Positions 1 through 7,447 of a DNA stretch of 24,222 nucleotides are shown piece after piece. The notes beneath the pieces are model-generated. The model was not told the origin of the DNA, did not search any database, and worked only from the letters and a program-made list of their open reading frames with translations. Position 1 is the stretch's first letter, and each line of letters opens with the position of its first letter. The stretch is from JALHOQ01 sp038144835 (GTDB taxonomy: Bacteria > Bdellovibrionota > Bdellovibrionia > Bdellovibrionales > UBA1609): assembly GCA_038144835.1 (NCBI GenBank), contig JAYQON010000040.1, positions 1 through 24,222 on the forward strand, written 5' to 3'. Position numbers and translations under genes: made by a program.

Positions 1-210
1 GGACGGCGCGGGTGTGTGGTGGGCCAAGGTGAGCTTAAAGAAGGTGGATTTGATCCACTATTCTCCCTTAATCACACTTGCGCCATGGCTCGAGCCAACA
101 TGAATCGGCTCTTTCGCCGAACCTGGTGTACAACCAAAACCTTGCGCGGATTAAGTGAACATCTGGCGCTTTACGCAAAAAATCACAACTTGCGGATTCT
201 ATCAGCTTAA
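1..210 (+). CDS. Probable transposase, C-terminal fragment (partial at left edge)
   Basis: The frame is open from base 1 and ends at TAA (208-210), so only the last 69 residues of a longer protein are in view. The visible part reads NHTCAMARANMNRLFRRTWC followed by TTK, then HLALYAKNHN. I recognise the pattern 'N-H ... R-R-T-W-x-T-T-K ... H-L-x-L-Y ... H-N' as the C-terminal end of DDE-type insertion-sequence transposases, where a basic helix follows the last catalytic acidic residue. No catalytic residue lies inside the window, so the family cannot be fixed. The GTG codons at 16 and 19 are internal to the open frame and I do not take them as starts. No terminal inverted repeat was found in 211-284. 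It could also be a degraded IS remnant. Confidence 0.42.
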   Translation, partial: GRRGCVVGQGELKEGGFDPLFSLNHTCAMARANMNRLFRRTWCTTKTLRGLSEHLALYAKNHNLRILSA

Positions 211-284
211 ATTTTTAAACGTCCGGGCTGCCGGATGTATCTTGGGGACCGGTAGCACCAGGCAGGTGGGCCAGTTTGTAACAT

Positions 285-1256
285 TCAAGGATTTTCAGTC
301 GTCGGCGCACTCGCTGGAACGCGCTTTTCTTCTTCGCGAACTTCTTCAACTTTGCCGCGCAACAAAAAGGACCGCTGCATAGCTTTTAAAAGAACCACCG
401 TTTCATCCAAAGCTTCGATTGCGCGTCGACCGGTACGGGGCAATTCTGGGGCCATAGCATTGAGCGCAGGGGTGAGCTTTTGGAACTCAGTGGTTAATAT
501 ATTCAGATTTTTAACGATTTGACCTAGCTGCGCACCCAAATCGGGCACCTCTTTGGAAAAAGCTGGCAGCATTTTCTCCAGCTCAACACTGAGCTTGGCG
601 AGATTTGCAATGATATTTTCGGCGCGACCTTGTTTATTAGCGACACCCGTGAGTTTGACGATTTCAACAGACATCGTGTTGAGATTTTTGACTAACGGAT
701 TGAGCCGATCCATCATTTGCACTAACGCTTGAGTACGCTCTGGATCAGAAAAGGCTTGACCAAAAACCCGCATAGAATCAGCTAGTTTATCAAAGCCAGC
801 AAAAACCTGAGTCATCTTCTTACCACTTAAAAAATCCATGATATCGTATGATGACACGACGGGAATCGCAGATCCCGAAGGCAAAATCTCTTGGCTCTCA
901 GAACCCGAGGAAATTTCAATCACCTTTTCAGCCAGCACAAATGGACGATACATTTGCACCACACTATCTTTACGAATTTTATCACGAAATCGTTCTAAAA
1001 CTTCAAAATGCACTAGCACTCGGTCATTCGACTCAAGTTCAACCGCTGTCACCGCACCTACTCGTAGGCCGGCTATTTGAACGACAGTCCCCGAATGAAC
1101 GCCATCGGCGCTTTCTAACTCAACCTGGTAGCTTATCTTGCTCGATAGCCAACCGTTTTTAATGGCAATCGCGGCAACAGCCAGGACGCAAGAAATGACC
1201 GCTACGCCAACAAATATTCCAGCCACTTTTTCAAATTTGCTAAATCGTATTTTCAT
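285..1256 (-). CDS. mlaD: MlaD-like MCE-domain substrate-binding protein of a lipid transporter
   Basis: A 323-residue protein with one N-terminal membrane helix (about residues 11-33) followed by an MCE domain (about 41-118). The domain shows the usual order: DGVHSGTVVQIAGLRVGAV, then an acidic/valine strand, then VLAEKVIEISSG. MlaD-type proteins sit in the inner membrane with the MCE domain in the periplasm and pass phospholipids between the permease MlaE and periplasmic partners. The C-terminal half (about 140-300) is predominantly helical with heptad-like Leu spacing, as in longer MCE proteins that form helical needles or barrels. The tail is charged and Pro-rich. It is the last gene of the operon, starting 1 base after the stop of the ATPase gene. 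The family is clear; substrate and direction of transport are inferred. Confidence 0.88.
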   Translation of the reverse strand: MKIRFSKFEKVAGIFVGVAVISCVLAVAAIAIKNGWLSSKISYQVELESADGVHSGTVVQIAGLRVGAVTAVELESNDRVLVHFEVLERFRDKIRKDSVVQMYRPFVLAEKVIEISSGSESQEILPSGSAIPVVSSYDIMDFLSGKKMTQVFAGFDKLADSMRVFGQAFSDPERTQALVQMMDRLNPLVKNLNTMSVEIVKLTGVANKQGRAENIIANLAKLSVELEKMLPAFSKEVPDLGAQLGQIVKNLNILTTEFQKLTPALNAMAPELPRTGRRAIEALDETVVLLKAMQRSFLLRGKVEEVREEEKRVPASAPTTENP

Positions 1257-1257
1257 C

Positions 1258-1956
1258 TTAAGCCGCCGATCGTAGGGTAAACCAATCTGGTGAAATTAAT
1301 AATTCGTCCGCACCTAGTCGTTGCGCCAAATCGGGATTTTCTCCGGTAAAAATCACCTGGCGCAACCCTCTCATAGAAAAACCTTCTGTGACAAAATGTA
1401 AAAGATCATCGAGGTTGTCATCCTTTAGGCCGGTGATTGGATCATCTAAGAAAACCACCTGAGGCCAGTGAATAAAGGATCGTATCACACACGCCAGTTT
1501 GCGCTGCGATCCACTCACTGACGACGGTCGAGATTCTGCCGCTTGTAAAAGTCCGAAAAAGGCAAATACCTCTTGCACTCGATCGAGAGCTTCATCGGGA
1601 TGCAACAATTTGTGGTAAAGCAGAGGCAAGATCAAATTTTCAGCCAAAGACCGATTGCTTAAGAGTCCACCTGAATCGAACGCGTACCCCAAAGATAATC
1701 GATAAGGTAAAAACTGCTCAAAAGACATTTCCAACACGTTTTGACCATTAATATAGTAATCACCTGATTGAGGGCTCAACAAACCCGCCAGCAACTTTAA
1801 AAGGCTTGTTTTGCCACGTCCACCGATAGCCCGCACCCACAACGCTCGCGTCTTGGGAAGAACCAATGACACGCTCTCAAAGATATTAGGGCCACCCTCG
1901 TAAGCGAAGTGGATATTTTTCAGTTCCATGCTTTCTATAGGCTTGCGCTTTGTCAT
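1258..1956 (-). CDS. MlaF-like ABC ATPase with degenerate catalytic motifs
   Basis: By position and overall pattern this is the nucleotide-binding subunit for the MlaE permease just upstream. I place the start at ATG 1956, which shares its A with the permease stop (TGATG) and has GGTGG seven bases upstream; a TTG at 1959 is also possible. The length of 232 aa is a little short for MlaF. The motifs are altered. Walker A reads AIGGRGKT (residues 43-50; first Gly is Ala). The Q-loop position is D94 (YAFD instead of FQ). The signature is VSGSQ (147-151; not SGGQ). Walker B ends FLDDP, with Asp172 where the catalytic Glu belongs. The H-switch reads FTGEN (Gly205 instead of His). Walker A Lys49/Thr50 and Walker B Asp171 remain, so nucleotide binding is possible but hydrolysis is doubtful. 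The frame is intact, so this is not simple decay. Confidence 0.8.
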   Translation of the reverse strand: MTKRKPIESMELKNIHFAYEGGPNIFESVSLVLPKTRALWVRAIGGRGKTSLLKLLAGLLSPQSGDYYINGQNVLEMSFEQFLPYRLSLGYAFDSGGLLSNRSLAENLILPLLYHKLLHPDEALDRVQEVFAFFGLLQAAESRPSSVSGSQRKLACVIRSFIHWPQVVFLDDPITGLKDDNLDDLLHFVTEGFSMRGLRQVIFTGENPDLAQRLGADELLISPDWFTLRSAA

Positions 1957-2804
1957 CAAAACACCACCAAACCCATAGACATCAAACGACCAAGATAAAA
2001 AAGAATCGTGACCGTCATATTAAAGAAAACGACGTAAATCACTGAATTCACGACTGCTCTTGTTGTAACCTGAGGTACCTCATGCGGACTCTGTTTGACC
2101 AATAGCCCTTGGTAGCAACAAATCATAAAAATGATCACGCCACTAAAAGCGTTTTTAAGAAAAAACAACCCAGCATCCACACTCGTAAAAGCCTGCGCTA
2201 AAGAATCAATAAAATAACTAAATGAAATTTGTTGAAGTAAAGAGGAAACAAAAAAACCACCTAAACAAGCAATCAAAACGAAATAAACGGCCAAACAAAT
2301 GACACTCACCACTCCACCCACGAGACGCGGGAAAACAATATAGCTTAGCGGGTGAATGCCCATGCTTTCTAGGGCCTCTACCTCTCGATTGACGCGCATG
2401 TTGCCAATTTCAGAAGCCACTGCGGTCCCACTCCGAGCAATGACAATCAGAGCTGTAAGTAAAGGGGCTAACTCCCGCACAATAATAGCCACCATCAAAT
2501 TTCCGAGCATGGCACCGCCGCCGAGCACACTCAAGTTGGTCGAGGATTGCAAAATCACAACACTGCCGCTCGCCAATGCCAATACGGAAATCAGAGGCAA
2601 AGCTTGAAAGCCCGTAAAGTAAATCTGCGCAGAAACAACCGAAAAAACTGTGCGCAATCCCTGCGATTGATCAAAAAAGGCGGCCCGCAAAGAAAGATAA
2701 ATCATCAAGAAGACTTCTGCAGTATACTCAAGTGGGCTTAAAAATTTGCGCCCCAAGTAAGTCACCGAAGAATTCATTATCTGCATCATTTGGCTCACCG
2801 ACAT
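1956..2804 (-). CDS. mlaE: MlaE-family ABC permease for lipid transport
   Basis: A 282-residue polytopic membrane protein of the MlaE family. The diagnostic central segment is present: GSVVILQSS, then ELAPLLTALIVIARSGTAVA with SEIGNM, followed by EVEALESMGIHPLSYIVFPR. Four to five hydrophobic helices follow or flank it, as usual for this permease, which dimerises in the inner membrane, binds the ATPase on the cytoplasmic side and the MCE protein on the periplasmic side. The N-terminal extension (about 45 residues) contains the amphipathic interface helix typical of the family. No ribosome site is obvious before ATG 2804. GGTGAG lies 5 bases before an in-frame ATG five codons later, so the true start may be there. 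It lies 65 bases after the DUF218 gene and overlaps the ATPase start by one base. Confidence 0.9.
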   Translation of the reverse strand: MSVSQMMQIMNSSVTYLGRKFLSPLEYTAEVFLMIYLSLRAAFFDQSQGLRTVFSVVSAQIYFTGFQALPLISVLALASGSVVILQSSTNLSVLGGGAMLGNLMVAIIVRELAPLLTALIVIARSGTAVASEIGNMRVNREVEALESMGIHPLSYIVFPRLVGGVVSVICLAVYFVLIACLGGFFVSSLLQQISFSYFIDSLAQAFTSVDAGLFFLKNAFSGVIIFMICCYQGLLVKQSPHEVPQVTTRAVVNSVIYVVFFNMTVTILFYLGRLMSMGLVVF

Positions 2805-2869
2805 AACTTAAGTTAAATATCGGTTTTCCTATGAATTCGATTAAGTCTGGACTGGGTAAAATTGCAAAA

Positions 2870-3427
2870 TCAATAAGCCCAAAGCGAATAGAAAAGGGAT
2901 TTAAAGGCTTCTATCATCAGGTCAGAAGTCCGAGGTGGGACTGCCCCCGAAGAAACCGAACGAGTAAGGATTAAAATCTCCTCGGGAAAAACCCCTCTAA
3001 AGGTCTTGAACGCCCGCCGCATATGCACTTGCGATGTGATCAAGACCAAACTTCGACAACGCATAGCTTCAACCAAAGGTAAACTCTGAGCTGCATTACC
3101 ATAAGTTGTGGCACTGCGCCGTTCGAGAACGACATCCTCGGCTCGCAGTGTTCCGTAAAACGGCCATTGCGGAAAAATCTCACGCATCGTTGCGCGCGGA
3201 TGAACGCCGGAAATAATCAGTTTATGGACTTGCCCCTGAGAAAGTAGATCAAACCCCTCTCGAACCCTACCCGGTCCCCCCGTCACGACCACGGCGCAAT
3301 CCGCACGATGGTCTTCACTCCAGGCGCTAATCGGCTCACTTGCGATCAACTTCAGTTCTTTATGAAACAAGGCTACAAGAACTAGAAAGATTAAGCCCGC
3401 AAGGCTAATGGCAACCCAACGTTTCAT
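2870..3427 (-). CDS. DUF218 (YdcF/SanA/ElyC-like) membrane-anchored protein
   Basis: A 185-residue protein with one N-terminal membrane helix (about residues 5-24) and a periplasmic DUF218 domain. The family landmarks are visible in order: AVVVTGGPGRVREG, LIISGVHP, ERRSATTYGNA (the 'E..S..T..NA' motif) and LVLITSQVHMRRA (the 'TS..HM.RA' motif). Family members such as ElyC and SanA affect envelope integrity and peptidoglycan-precursor or undecaprenyl-carrier use, but the biochemical activity is not settled. Its ATG overlaps the RidA stop by 4 bases (ATGA), so it is translationally coupled, and it is followed by the Mla genes, which fits an envelope role. Family assignment is firm; function is inferred. 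Confidence 0.82.
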   Translation of the reverse strand: MKRWVAISLAGLIFLVLVALFHKELKLIASEPISAWSEDHRADCAVVVTGGPGRVREGFDLLSQGQVHKLIISGVHPRATMREIFPQWPFYGTLRAEDVVLERRSATTYGNAAQSLPLVEAMRCRSLVLITSQVHMRRAFKTFRGVFPEEILILTRSVSSGAVPPRTSDLMIEAFKSLFYSLWAY

Positions 3428-3804
3428 CCCAGCTTTGCTATGACTTCAATTTCAACATTTACCCCTTTAGGCAAAGCTGCTACCGCGATGGTAGAACGAG
3501 CGGGGGGTTGTTCGAGAAAATATTGTGAATAAACTTCGTTTACTGCTCCAAAATCGTTCATGTCAGTTAAAAAAATTGTGCTTTTGATCACATGGCTAAA
3601 ATTGAGCCCTGCTGTCTCCAGAACCGCTCGGATATTTTCAAGCACCAAACGGGCTTGATCAGCAACGGGGCCAAGTTTTACCTCATTGGTTCTTGGATCA
3701 ATCGAAATTTGGCCTGAGCAAAACAAAAAGCCGCCAGCTTCAACGGCCTGAGAATATGGGCCAACGGGAGCCGGAGCTTTATCTGTGCGATGAATAGTCT
3801 TCAT
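3424..3804 (-). CDS. ridA: RidA/YjgF-family enamine/imine deaminase
   Basis: A 126-residue protein, the standard length for RidA. Family members hydrolyse reactive 2-aminoacrylate and related enamines/imines released by PLP enzymes, in the cytoplasm, as trimers. Key residues are present: GPYSQA (Tyr17), FLFCSGQISIDP, and the C-terminal PPARSTIAV with Arg103, the residue that binds the substrate carboxylate. The loop LPKGVNVEIEVIA supplies the conserved Glu118. The start at 3804 is supported by AGGAG at 3813-3817 (minus strand), eight bases upstream. It is the first gene of a five-gene minus-strand run ending at 285. The link between RidA and the envelope genes downstream is positional only. 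Confidence 0.92.
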   Translation of the reverse strand: MKTIHRTDKAPAPVGPYSQAVEAGGFLFCSGQISIDPRTNEVKLGPVADQARLVLENIRAVLETAGLNFSHVIKSTIFLTDMNDFGAVNEVYSQYFLEQPPARSTIAVAALPKGVNVEIEVIAKLG

Positions 3805-3855
3805 AAAAAATTCTCCTCTAGAAAATTTTGTAACTGCTTTAATCAGTTAGTATTT

Positions 3856-4350
3856 TTAAAAGTAAAAGAAGAAGCCCGCCCGCAAAGGGTGATCGCCAAT
3901 TGTGCGAAAGCGAACCTCACTAGAGACCGAGGTTACCCCAGCTCCGGCTTCAAAGTTAAGCCCTAGATTTTCTAGACCGGCAAAGAAAAACTCAGCACCC
4001 AAAAATCCAGAAAGATCGAAGCCTGAATCAGTTCTTCCATTAACCTCTCGACTCACTATGCCAGCGCCTGCGCCCGTGTAAAAGTTAAGATTATCCTCTT
4101 TAAAAACTAACTTGAGAATTTTTGCCTGCAGACCAAAGCGAGCGTTGTCTTTTTCACTATCAATCCCCAAGACTCCCATTAAACCATAATCCTGATTTGG
4201 GTAATAACGCATGGCCAGGCTAGGTAGATCCTCAGTGAGCCCGAATTGATTGGCAAATCCCACCCCTAAACGCGATGCTAGGTCTTTTGCGTGGGCTACC
4301 CCAGAAAGACTGAAAAACACGGCAAATAACCCGATTTTTAAATAGCGCAT
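3856..4350 (-). CDS. Small outer-membrane beta-barrel protein
   Basis: A 164-residue precursor with a clear Sec signal peptide, MRYLKIGLFAVFFSLSGVAH-A, with cleavage expected after AHA (residue 21). The rest alternates polar and hydrophobic residues in short strands separated by Gly/Asn/Asp turns, and ends in the aromatic stretch FFFYF with a C-terminal Phe, the classic BAM-recognised end of outer-membrane barrels. The size fits an eight-stranded barrel of the OmpW/OmpX scale; I do not recognise a specific family. I chose ATG 4350 because GGGGAG (4358-4363) lies seven bases upstream and the signal peptide begins there. The open frame continues upstream to 4506, but that extension runs across the tRNA gene and is not credible. 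Function unknown. Confidence 0.72.
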   Translation of the reverse strand: MRYLKIGLFAVFFSLSGVAHAKDLASRLGVGFANQFGLTEDLPSLAMRYYPNQDYGLMGVLGIDSEKDNARFGLQAKILKLVFKEDNLNFYTGAGAGIVSREVNGRTDSGFDLSGFLGAEFFFAGLENLGLNFEAGAGVTSVSSEVRFRTIGDHPLRAGFFFYF

Positions 4351-4357
4351 ATTTTTG

Positions 4358-4363
4358 CTCCCC
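4358..4363 (-). promoter_or_regulatory. Shine-Dalgarno site that fixes the start of the beta-barrel gene
   Basis: GGGGAG on the minus strand, seven bases before ATG 4350. It is the reason for rejecting the longer upstream frame that would overlap the tRNA. Confidence 0.6.
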
Positions 4364-4423
4364 ATTTGAGCCTTCGATAATCCCCTAAGTAGTTCTATTT
4401 TCAAGAAAATTATTAAAGGCCTC

Positions 4424-4452
4424 TGGACAATTCCCAGAGCTACGATTACAAG
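4424..4452 (+). promoter_or_regulatory. Possible sigma70-type promoter for the tRNA gene
   Basis: TGGACA at 4424-4429 (5 of 6 to TTGACA) and TACAAG at 4447-4452 (4 of 6 to TATAAT), spaced 17 bases, about 20 bases before the tRNA. The -10 match is weak. Confidence 0.3.
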
Positions 4453-4473
4453 TAGTCGCTCATAAGTCATTGT

Positions 4474-4549
4474 GGGCGTGTAGCTCAGTTGGGAGAGCAC
4501 GAGCATGGCATGTTCGGGGTCGCAGGTTCGATTCCTGTCACGTCCACCA
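4474..4549 (+). tRNA. tRNA-Ala (anticodon GGC)
   Basis: The full cloverleaf can be folded by hand. Acceptor stem GGGCGTG pairs with CACGTCC (one G-T pair). The D arm is GCTC/GAGC. The anticodon stem CGAGC pairs with GTTCG around the loop ATGGCAT, giving anticodon GGC (Ala, reads GCC and GCT). The T arm is GCAGG/CCTGT with loop TTCGATT. The 3' CCA is encoded, making 76 bases. Transcription is on the plus strand, divergent from the beta-barrel gene at 4350. Confidence 0.95.
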
Positions 4550-4909
4550 ACTTCAGATGACGATGAATCTCTCGGTCATCTACGCAACATGCGACACTCC
4601 AAATAATCCTTCCTATAAGGCAATGTAGAAATTCGGGATGAAAAAAGTGGGCTTCATTAAAGGTACTAAAGTTCATATGGACTCAGTTCAAGCGCCGGAA
4701 GGCATAGAAAGAAGATTCAGACCTATATCAGCGAGTCATTAACTCGATGATTTCCGAAGGGCCTAGCCGCGACTTCAGCATCCTACGGGCGATCGCCCTT
4801 CGGGCTCACAAGAATGGCTGCTACAAAATTCTCCGCCTCGAATTTGAAGTCCATGTGGGCGGCGTGTGGGATTGGAGATCATCTAGACGGATTGGCATAG
4901 TTCCCGCAT
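4550..4909. other. Intergenic stretch with nested inverted repeats
   Basis: I see no supported gene in these 360 bases. The notable structure is an inverted repeat, CCGAAGGGC (4754-4762) with GCCCTTCGG (4795-4803), 9-bp arms and a 32-base loop. A second palindrome, GGGCGATCGCCC (4787-4798), uses the same GCCC, so the two hairpins exclude each other. A smaller stem, CGAGT/ACTCG, lies at 4732-4746. They precede the exported block starting at 4910 and could form part of its leader, but no T-run follows any of them. Confidence 0.3.
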
Positions 4910-5845
4910 ATGAGCGCCCCCATGTCGCCAAATCGAATTAAATCGGGCCTGCGCGCCTGCATGGCTGGTATTTTTTCATACTTGGTGTCAATTCAGGCCT
5001 GGGCCGGCTTACCGTATCTTGAATGCGAAAGATATCTCCGTTCGGGATGGTTCCGATTTGACAGCAATCTCGTCATGCCTGGAGGGCCTTTCAGCGGGAA
5101 GCAATTGGCAGATGCCACGCCATCTCCGGCCCTTCATATTCTAACACCCGAGGAACAAAGCATTTTTGTGAAGTACGTACCAGATAATGTCTGGGCAGTT
5201 TCAAATTTTATAACTACAGCGGGCCCCTCTTTGGCTTGGATCCCCAAAATCTCTCCCCAAAAAGTGACTTTAGTGCGCGAGGATGAGGCAGGCGGGTCTT
5301 GGCATCTTATGCTGCGCCTTCAATTTCCAAAAGATCAACCCATCCTTTACTGGGCGCAAAATATGGACGGACTTCTTGGCCAACCCGGTGAGATAACCGA
5401 TGTTCTGATCGATTTTGGCGCGCACCGACTGAAAGGCGAAGAGAGGAAGCCCTACGGATATATTCGCGGACTGGTCGGCCATTATGCTTTGCAAGCGCGA
5501 ATGGGCAGTACGGCCTTCAAAGTCCGAATGGTGCGTAAGGATCAGCGGAATATGTATGAATATCCGATGGCGATGCCGTCCGCGATCAGGCTTCGCCTGT
5601 TGGAGTTATTCGTTGAACGTACCAGCCAAATCAATCGTGGTGAAATGTATCATACGATAACCAACAATTGCGCCACCGCCTTTCAGATCCTGCTCGAGTC
5701 GTCCGGATTTATGCAATGCCCGACCTCCCTCAAGGATAGAGTACTGCAAGGGGCCGCTGCATGGATTCCAAGTGGTCTCTTATGGTCTTTACGTTCCCGA
5801 GGTGTGGCTATGGAGTCGGATCCCCATGATCTGAAATTGGAATGA
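4910..5845 (+). CDS. Exported DUF4105/Lnb-like protein, possible cysteine-peptidase fold
   Basis: A 311-residue protein whose N-terminus (about residues 1-32) is a signal peptide: basic RIKSGLRA, hydrophobic core, and AWA before Gly33. Near the C-terminus are the marks of the DUF4105 (Lnb N-terminal periplasmic) family: a conserved 'Y-H-T-I-T-N-N-C-A-T' segment with Cys254, preceded by the E/Y-rich strand-helix region around RNMYEYPMAM and a FGAH strand (169-172). This family is thought to have a papain-like arrangement with a Cys after Asn-Asn, but catalysis has not been shown here. No strong ribosome site is seen at 4910, and ATG 4922 is an alternative. Its stop overlaps the start of the amine oxidase gene by 4 bases (ATGA), so the two are co-translated. 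The family call is by motif memory and moderately sure. Confidence 0.55.
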   Translation: MSAPMSPNRIKSGLRACMAGIFSYLVSIQAWAGLPYLECERYLRSGWFRFDSNLVMPGGPFSGKQLADATPSPALHILTPEEQSIFVKYVPDNVWAVSNFITTAGPSLAWIPKISPQKVTLVREDEAGGSWHLMLRLQFPKDQPILYWAQNMDGLLGQPGEITDVLIDFGAHRLKGEERKPYGYIRGLVGHYALQARMGSTAFKVRMVRKDQRNMYEYPMAMPSAIRLRLLELFVERTSQINRGEMYHTITNNCATAFQILLESSGFMQCPTSLKDRVLQGAAAWIPSGLLWSLRSRGVAMESDPHDLKLE

Positions 5846-7239
5846 GAGTCGTCCTATCGTCGGTATTGTATCTTTATCTTTCCGCAGGGGCGGTTGCCCC
5901 AGTCGCGGCCAATACCTATGATGTCATTGTCGTCGGTGCGGGAGCCGCGGGCTTACGCACGGCTGGACTTTTAAAGGCGCGCGGCTTGAAGGTTCTCTGC
6001 CTGGAAGGCCGCGATCGCGTGGGCGGGAGGGTTCTCAGCCAGCCAATCGGAGACGGACAGTTTGTTGAGCTGGGCGCCCAGTGGATGGCGCTCGAGGGAC
6101 AGCATCGCCTGGAAGAATTGGTGGCCAAATCCGGTATTCAGGCGCGGACCCACCGTAAAGGAGGCAAGGATCTAGTGCTTTCTCGCGGGGTAACGCGAAC
6201 ACTCAAGGCGGGAGCGCTGGATCTTTCCGTCTTGGCTCAGCTGGATACCTTGCAAGTCTATTTGCGGTTGAAGTGGATTCTAAAGCGCATTTCGGTTTCG
6301 GAACCGTGGCGCTCCGCCGATCTAGATCGAATTTCCGCGGCCGATTGGATTCAGGGTGCGGCATGGACTAAAGAGAGCAAGGACTTCTGGACCCACGTTA
6401 GCGATCAGGAAATGTGTTGCGATTCGAAGGCATTCTCCGTGCTGGAGATGGCGCAAAATATGGCGACAGCCGGTGAAGTGGAGCGTCTCGACCGGGCCGA
6501 GCATTTTTATTTTCCGCAGGGCCTCGGATCCCTTTTTAAAAAAATGGCGGATGACCTTGGCGACAGTTTAAAGACTGGAGAGCGAGTCCGGACCGTCTCC
6601 GAAAATGGCGATGGAAAAGCGGTCACCGTGACCACAGACAAAAATTCGTACGTCGCGAAATATGCGGTCTTGGCCATTCCCACCCAACTGATGGGAAAGC
6701 TGGGCCTTCCGCAACCTTTAGCGGACGTGGCCGATCGCACATTGGAGGGCCGAGCGGTGAAGATGATCGCCGTTTATGATTCCCCATGGTGGCGCGCCAA
6801 GGGTTTTAGCGGAAGAGTGACTTCGCGCGACGGCCGGTTAGACTTGATTGTCGACTCTTCCCATGAGGAAAATGGCAAGGGAATCCTGGTGGGGTTGATT
6901 TCCGGACCGCGATCCCGAGACATCGCCGGGCGCCCACTCGAGGAGCAGCGAGAAATCTTTAAACAACATATCCACGCGGCGTTTGGCGAATGGCGTGATC
7001 CCTTGCAGTTCTATTCTCACGATTGGAACAACGACGAGTTCACACGCGGAGGCTATGCCTCGCATAGGCGGATCGGCGAATGGGTGGAGTCGAAAGGCGC
7101 TCTGATCGAGCCGAACGGCCGCCTGCTTTTTGCGGGCACCGAGACGGCCAGGGAATGGCGGGGCTTTATTGAAGGCGCCCTCGAGTCGGCCGAGCGGGCC
7201 GCGTCTGAATGCGAGAGCCTTCTCGATCGCGAAATGTAA
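5842..7239 (+). CDS. Exported flavin-containing monoamine-oxidase-like enzyme
   Basis: A 465-residue precursor, close to MAO-family length. Residues 1-23 form a Sec-type signal peptide ending VAA-N. The FAD Rossmann motif GAGAAG is at 32-37, with the ribose-binding Glu at 55 and the family motif RVGGR at 59-63. Lys307 in AVKMIAVYDSPWW aligns with the MAO Lys that hydrogen-bonds flavin N5 through water. The C-terminal flavin motif AGTETAREWRGFIEGA is at 431-446, followed by ESAERAA. The Cys that covalently holds FAD in mitochondrial MAO ('GGCY') is replaced (GGYA, 403-406), so FAD should be non-covalent. It would oxidise amines or amino acids to imines, giving H2O2. There is no twin-Arg motif, which is odd for an exported FAD protein. 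Translationally coupled to the DUF4105-like gene. Confidence 0.85.
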   Translation: MRVVLSSVLYLYLSAGAVAPVAANTYDVIVVGAGAAGLRTAGLLKARGLKVLCLEGRDRVGGRVLSQPIGDGQFVELGAQWMALEGQHRLEELVAKSGIQARTHRKGGKDLVLSRGVTRTLKAGALDLSVLAQLDTLQVYLRLKWILKRISVSEPWRSADLDRISAADWIQGAAWTKESKDFWTHVSDQEMCCDSKAFSVLEMAQNMATAGEVERLDRAEHFYFPQGLGSLFKKMADDLGDSLKTGERVRTVSENGDGKAVTVTTDKNSYVAKYAVLAIPTQLMGKLGLPQPLADVADRTLEGRAVKMIAVYDSPWWRAKGFSGRVTSRDGRLDLIVDSSHEENGKGILVGLISGPRSRDIAGRPLEEQREIFKQHIHAAFGEWRDPLQFYSHDWNNDEFTRGGYASHRRIGEWVESKGALIEPNGRLLFAGTETAREWRGFIEGALESAERAASECESLLDREM

Positions 7240-7447
7240 AATATCGTCATTTAAATTTATCTTCTCTATACCTGGACCCAACAACTGAATGTGCAAAAGC
7301 TCACAGCCGTTCGTGAAAGGCTCAGCCGGTCAGGACGAAACGTGGAATTGCACCAGCGAAATTTGCTACTGGGCTATCCCTTTTAAAAGCTCTTATGCCG
7401 ATGGCCTGCCCGAGCTGGCACGAAAATTTCACTTCTCCGGTAATATA

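Noticed and set aside
4351..4506. N-terminal extension of the beta-barrel gene
   Set aside because: It crosses the tRNA and precedes a clear ribosome site and signal peptide at 4350.
4518..4549. tRNA 3' end as a phage or island attachment site
   Set aside because: No second copy of this sequence and no integrase gene was found in the window.
4485..4676. Minus-strand frame of 63 codons containing VTGIEPATP
   Set aside because: It is the antisense of the tRNA-Ala; this peptide string is a well-known artefact of translating tRNA genes.
4747..4941. Plus-strand 64-codon frame
   Set aside because: No domain, no ribosome site, contains the inverted repeats, and overlaps the start of the DUF4105-like gene.
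7289..7447. 53-codon N-terminal extension of the secreted protein at 7448
   Set aside because: It would place the signal peptide inside the protein; no ribosome site is seen at 7289.
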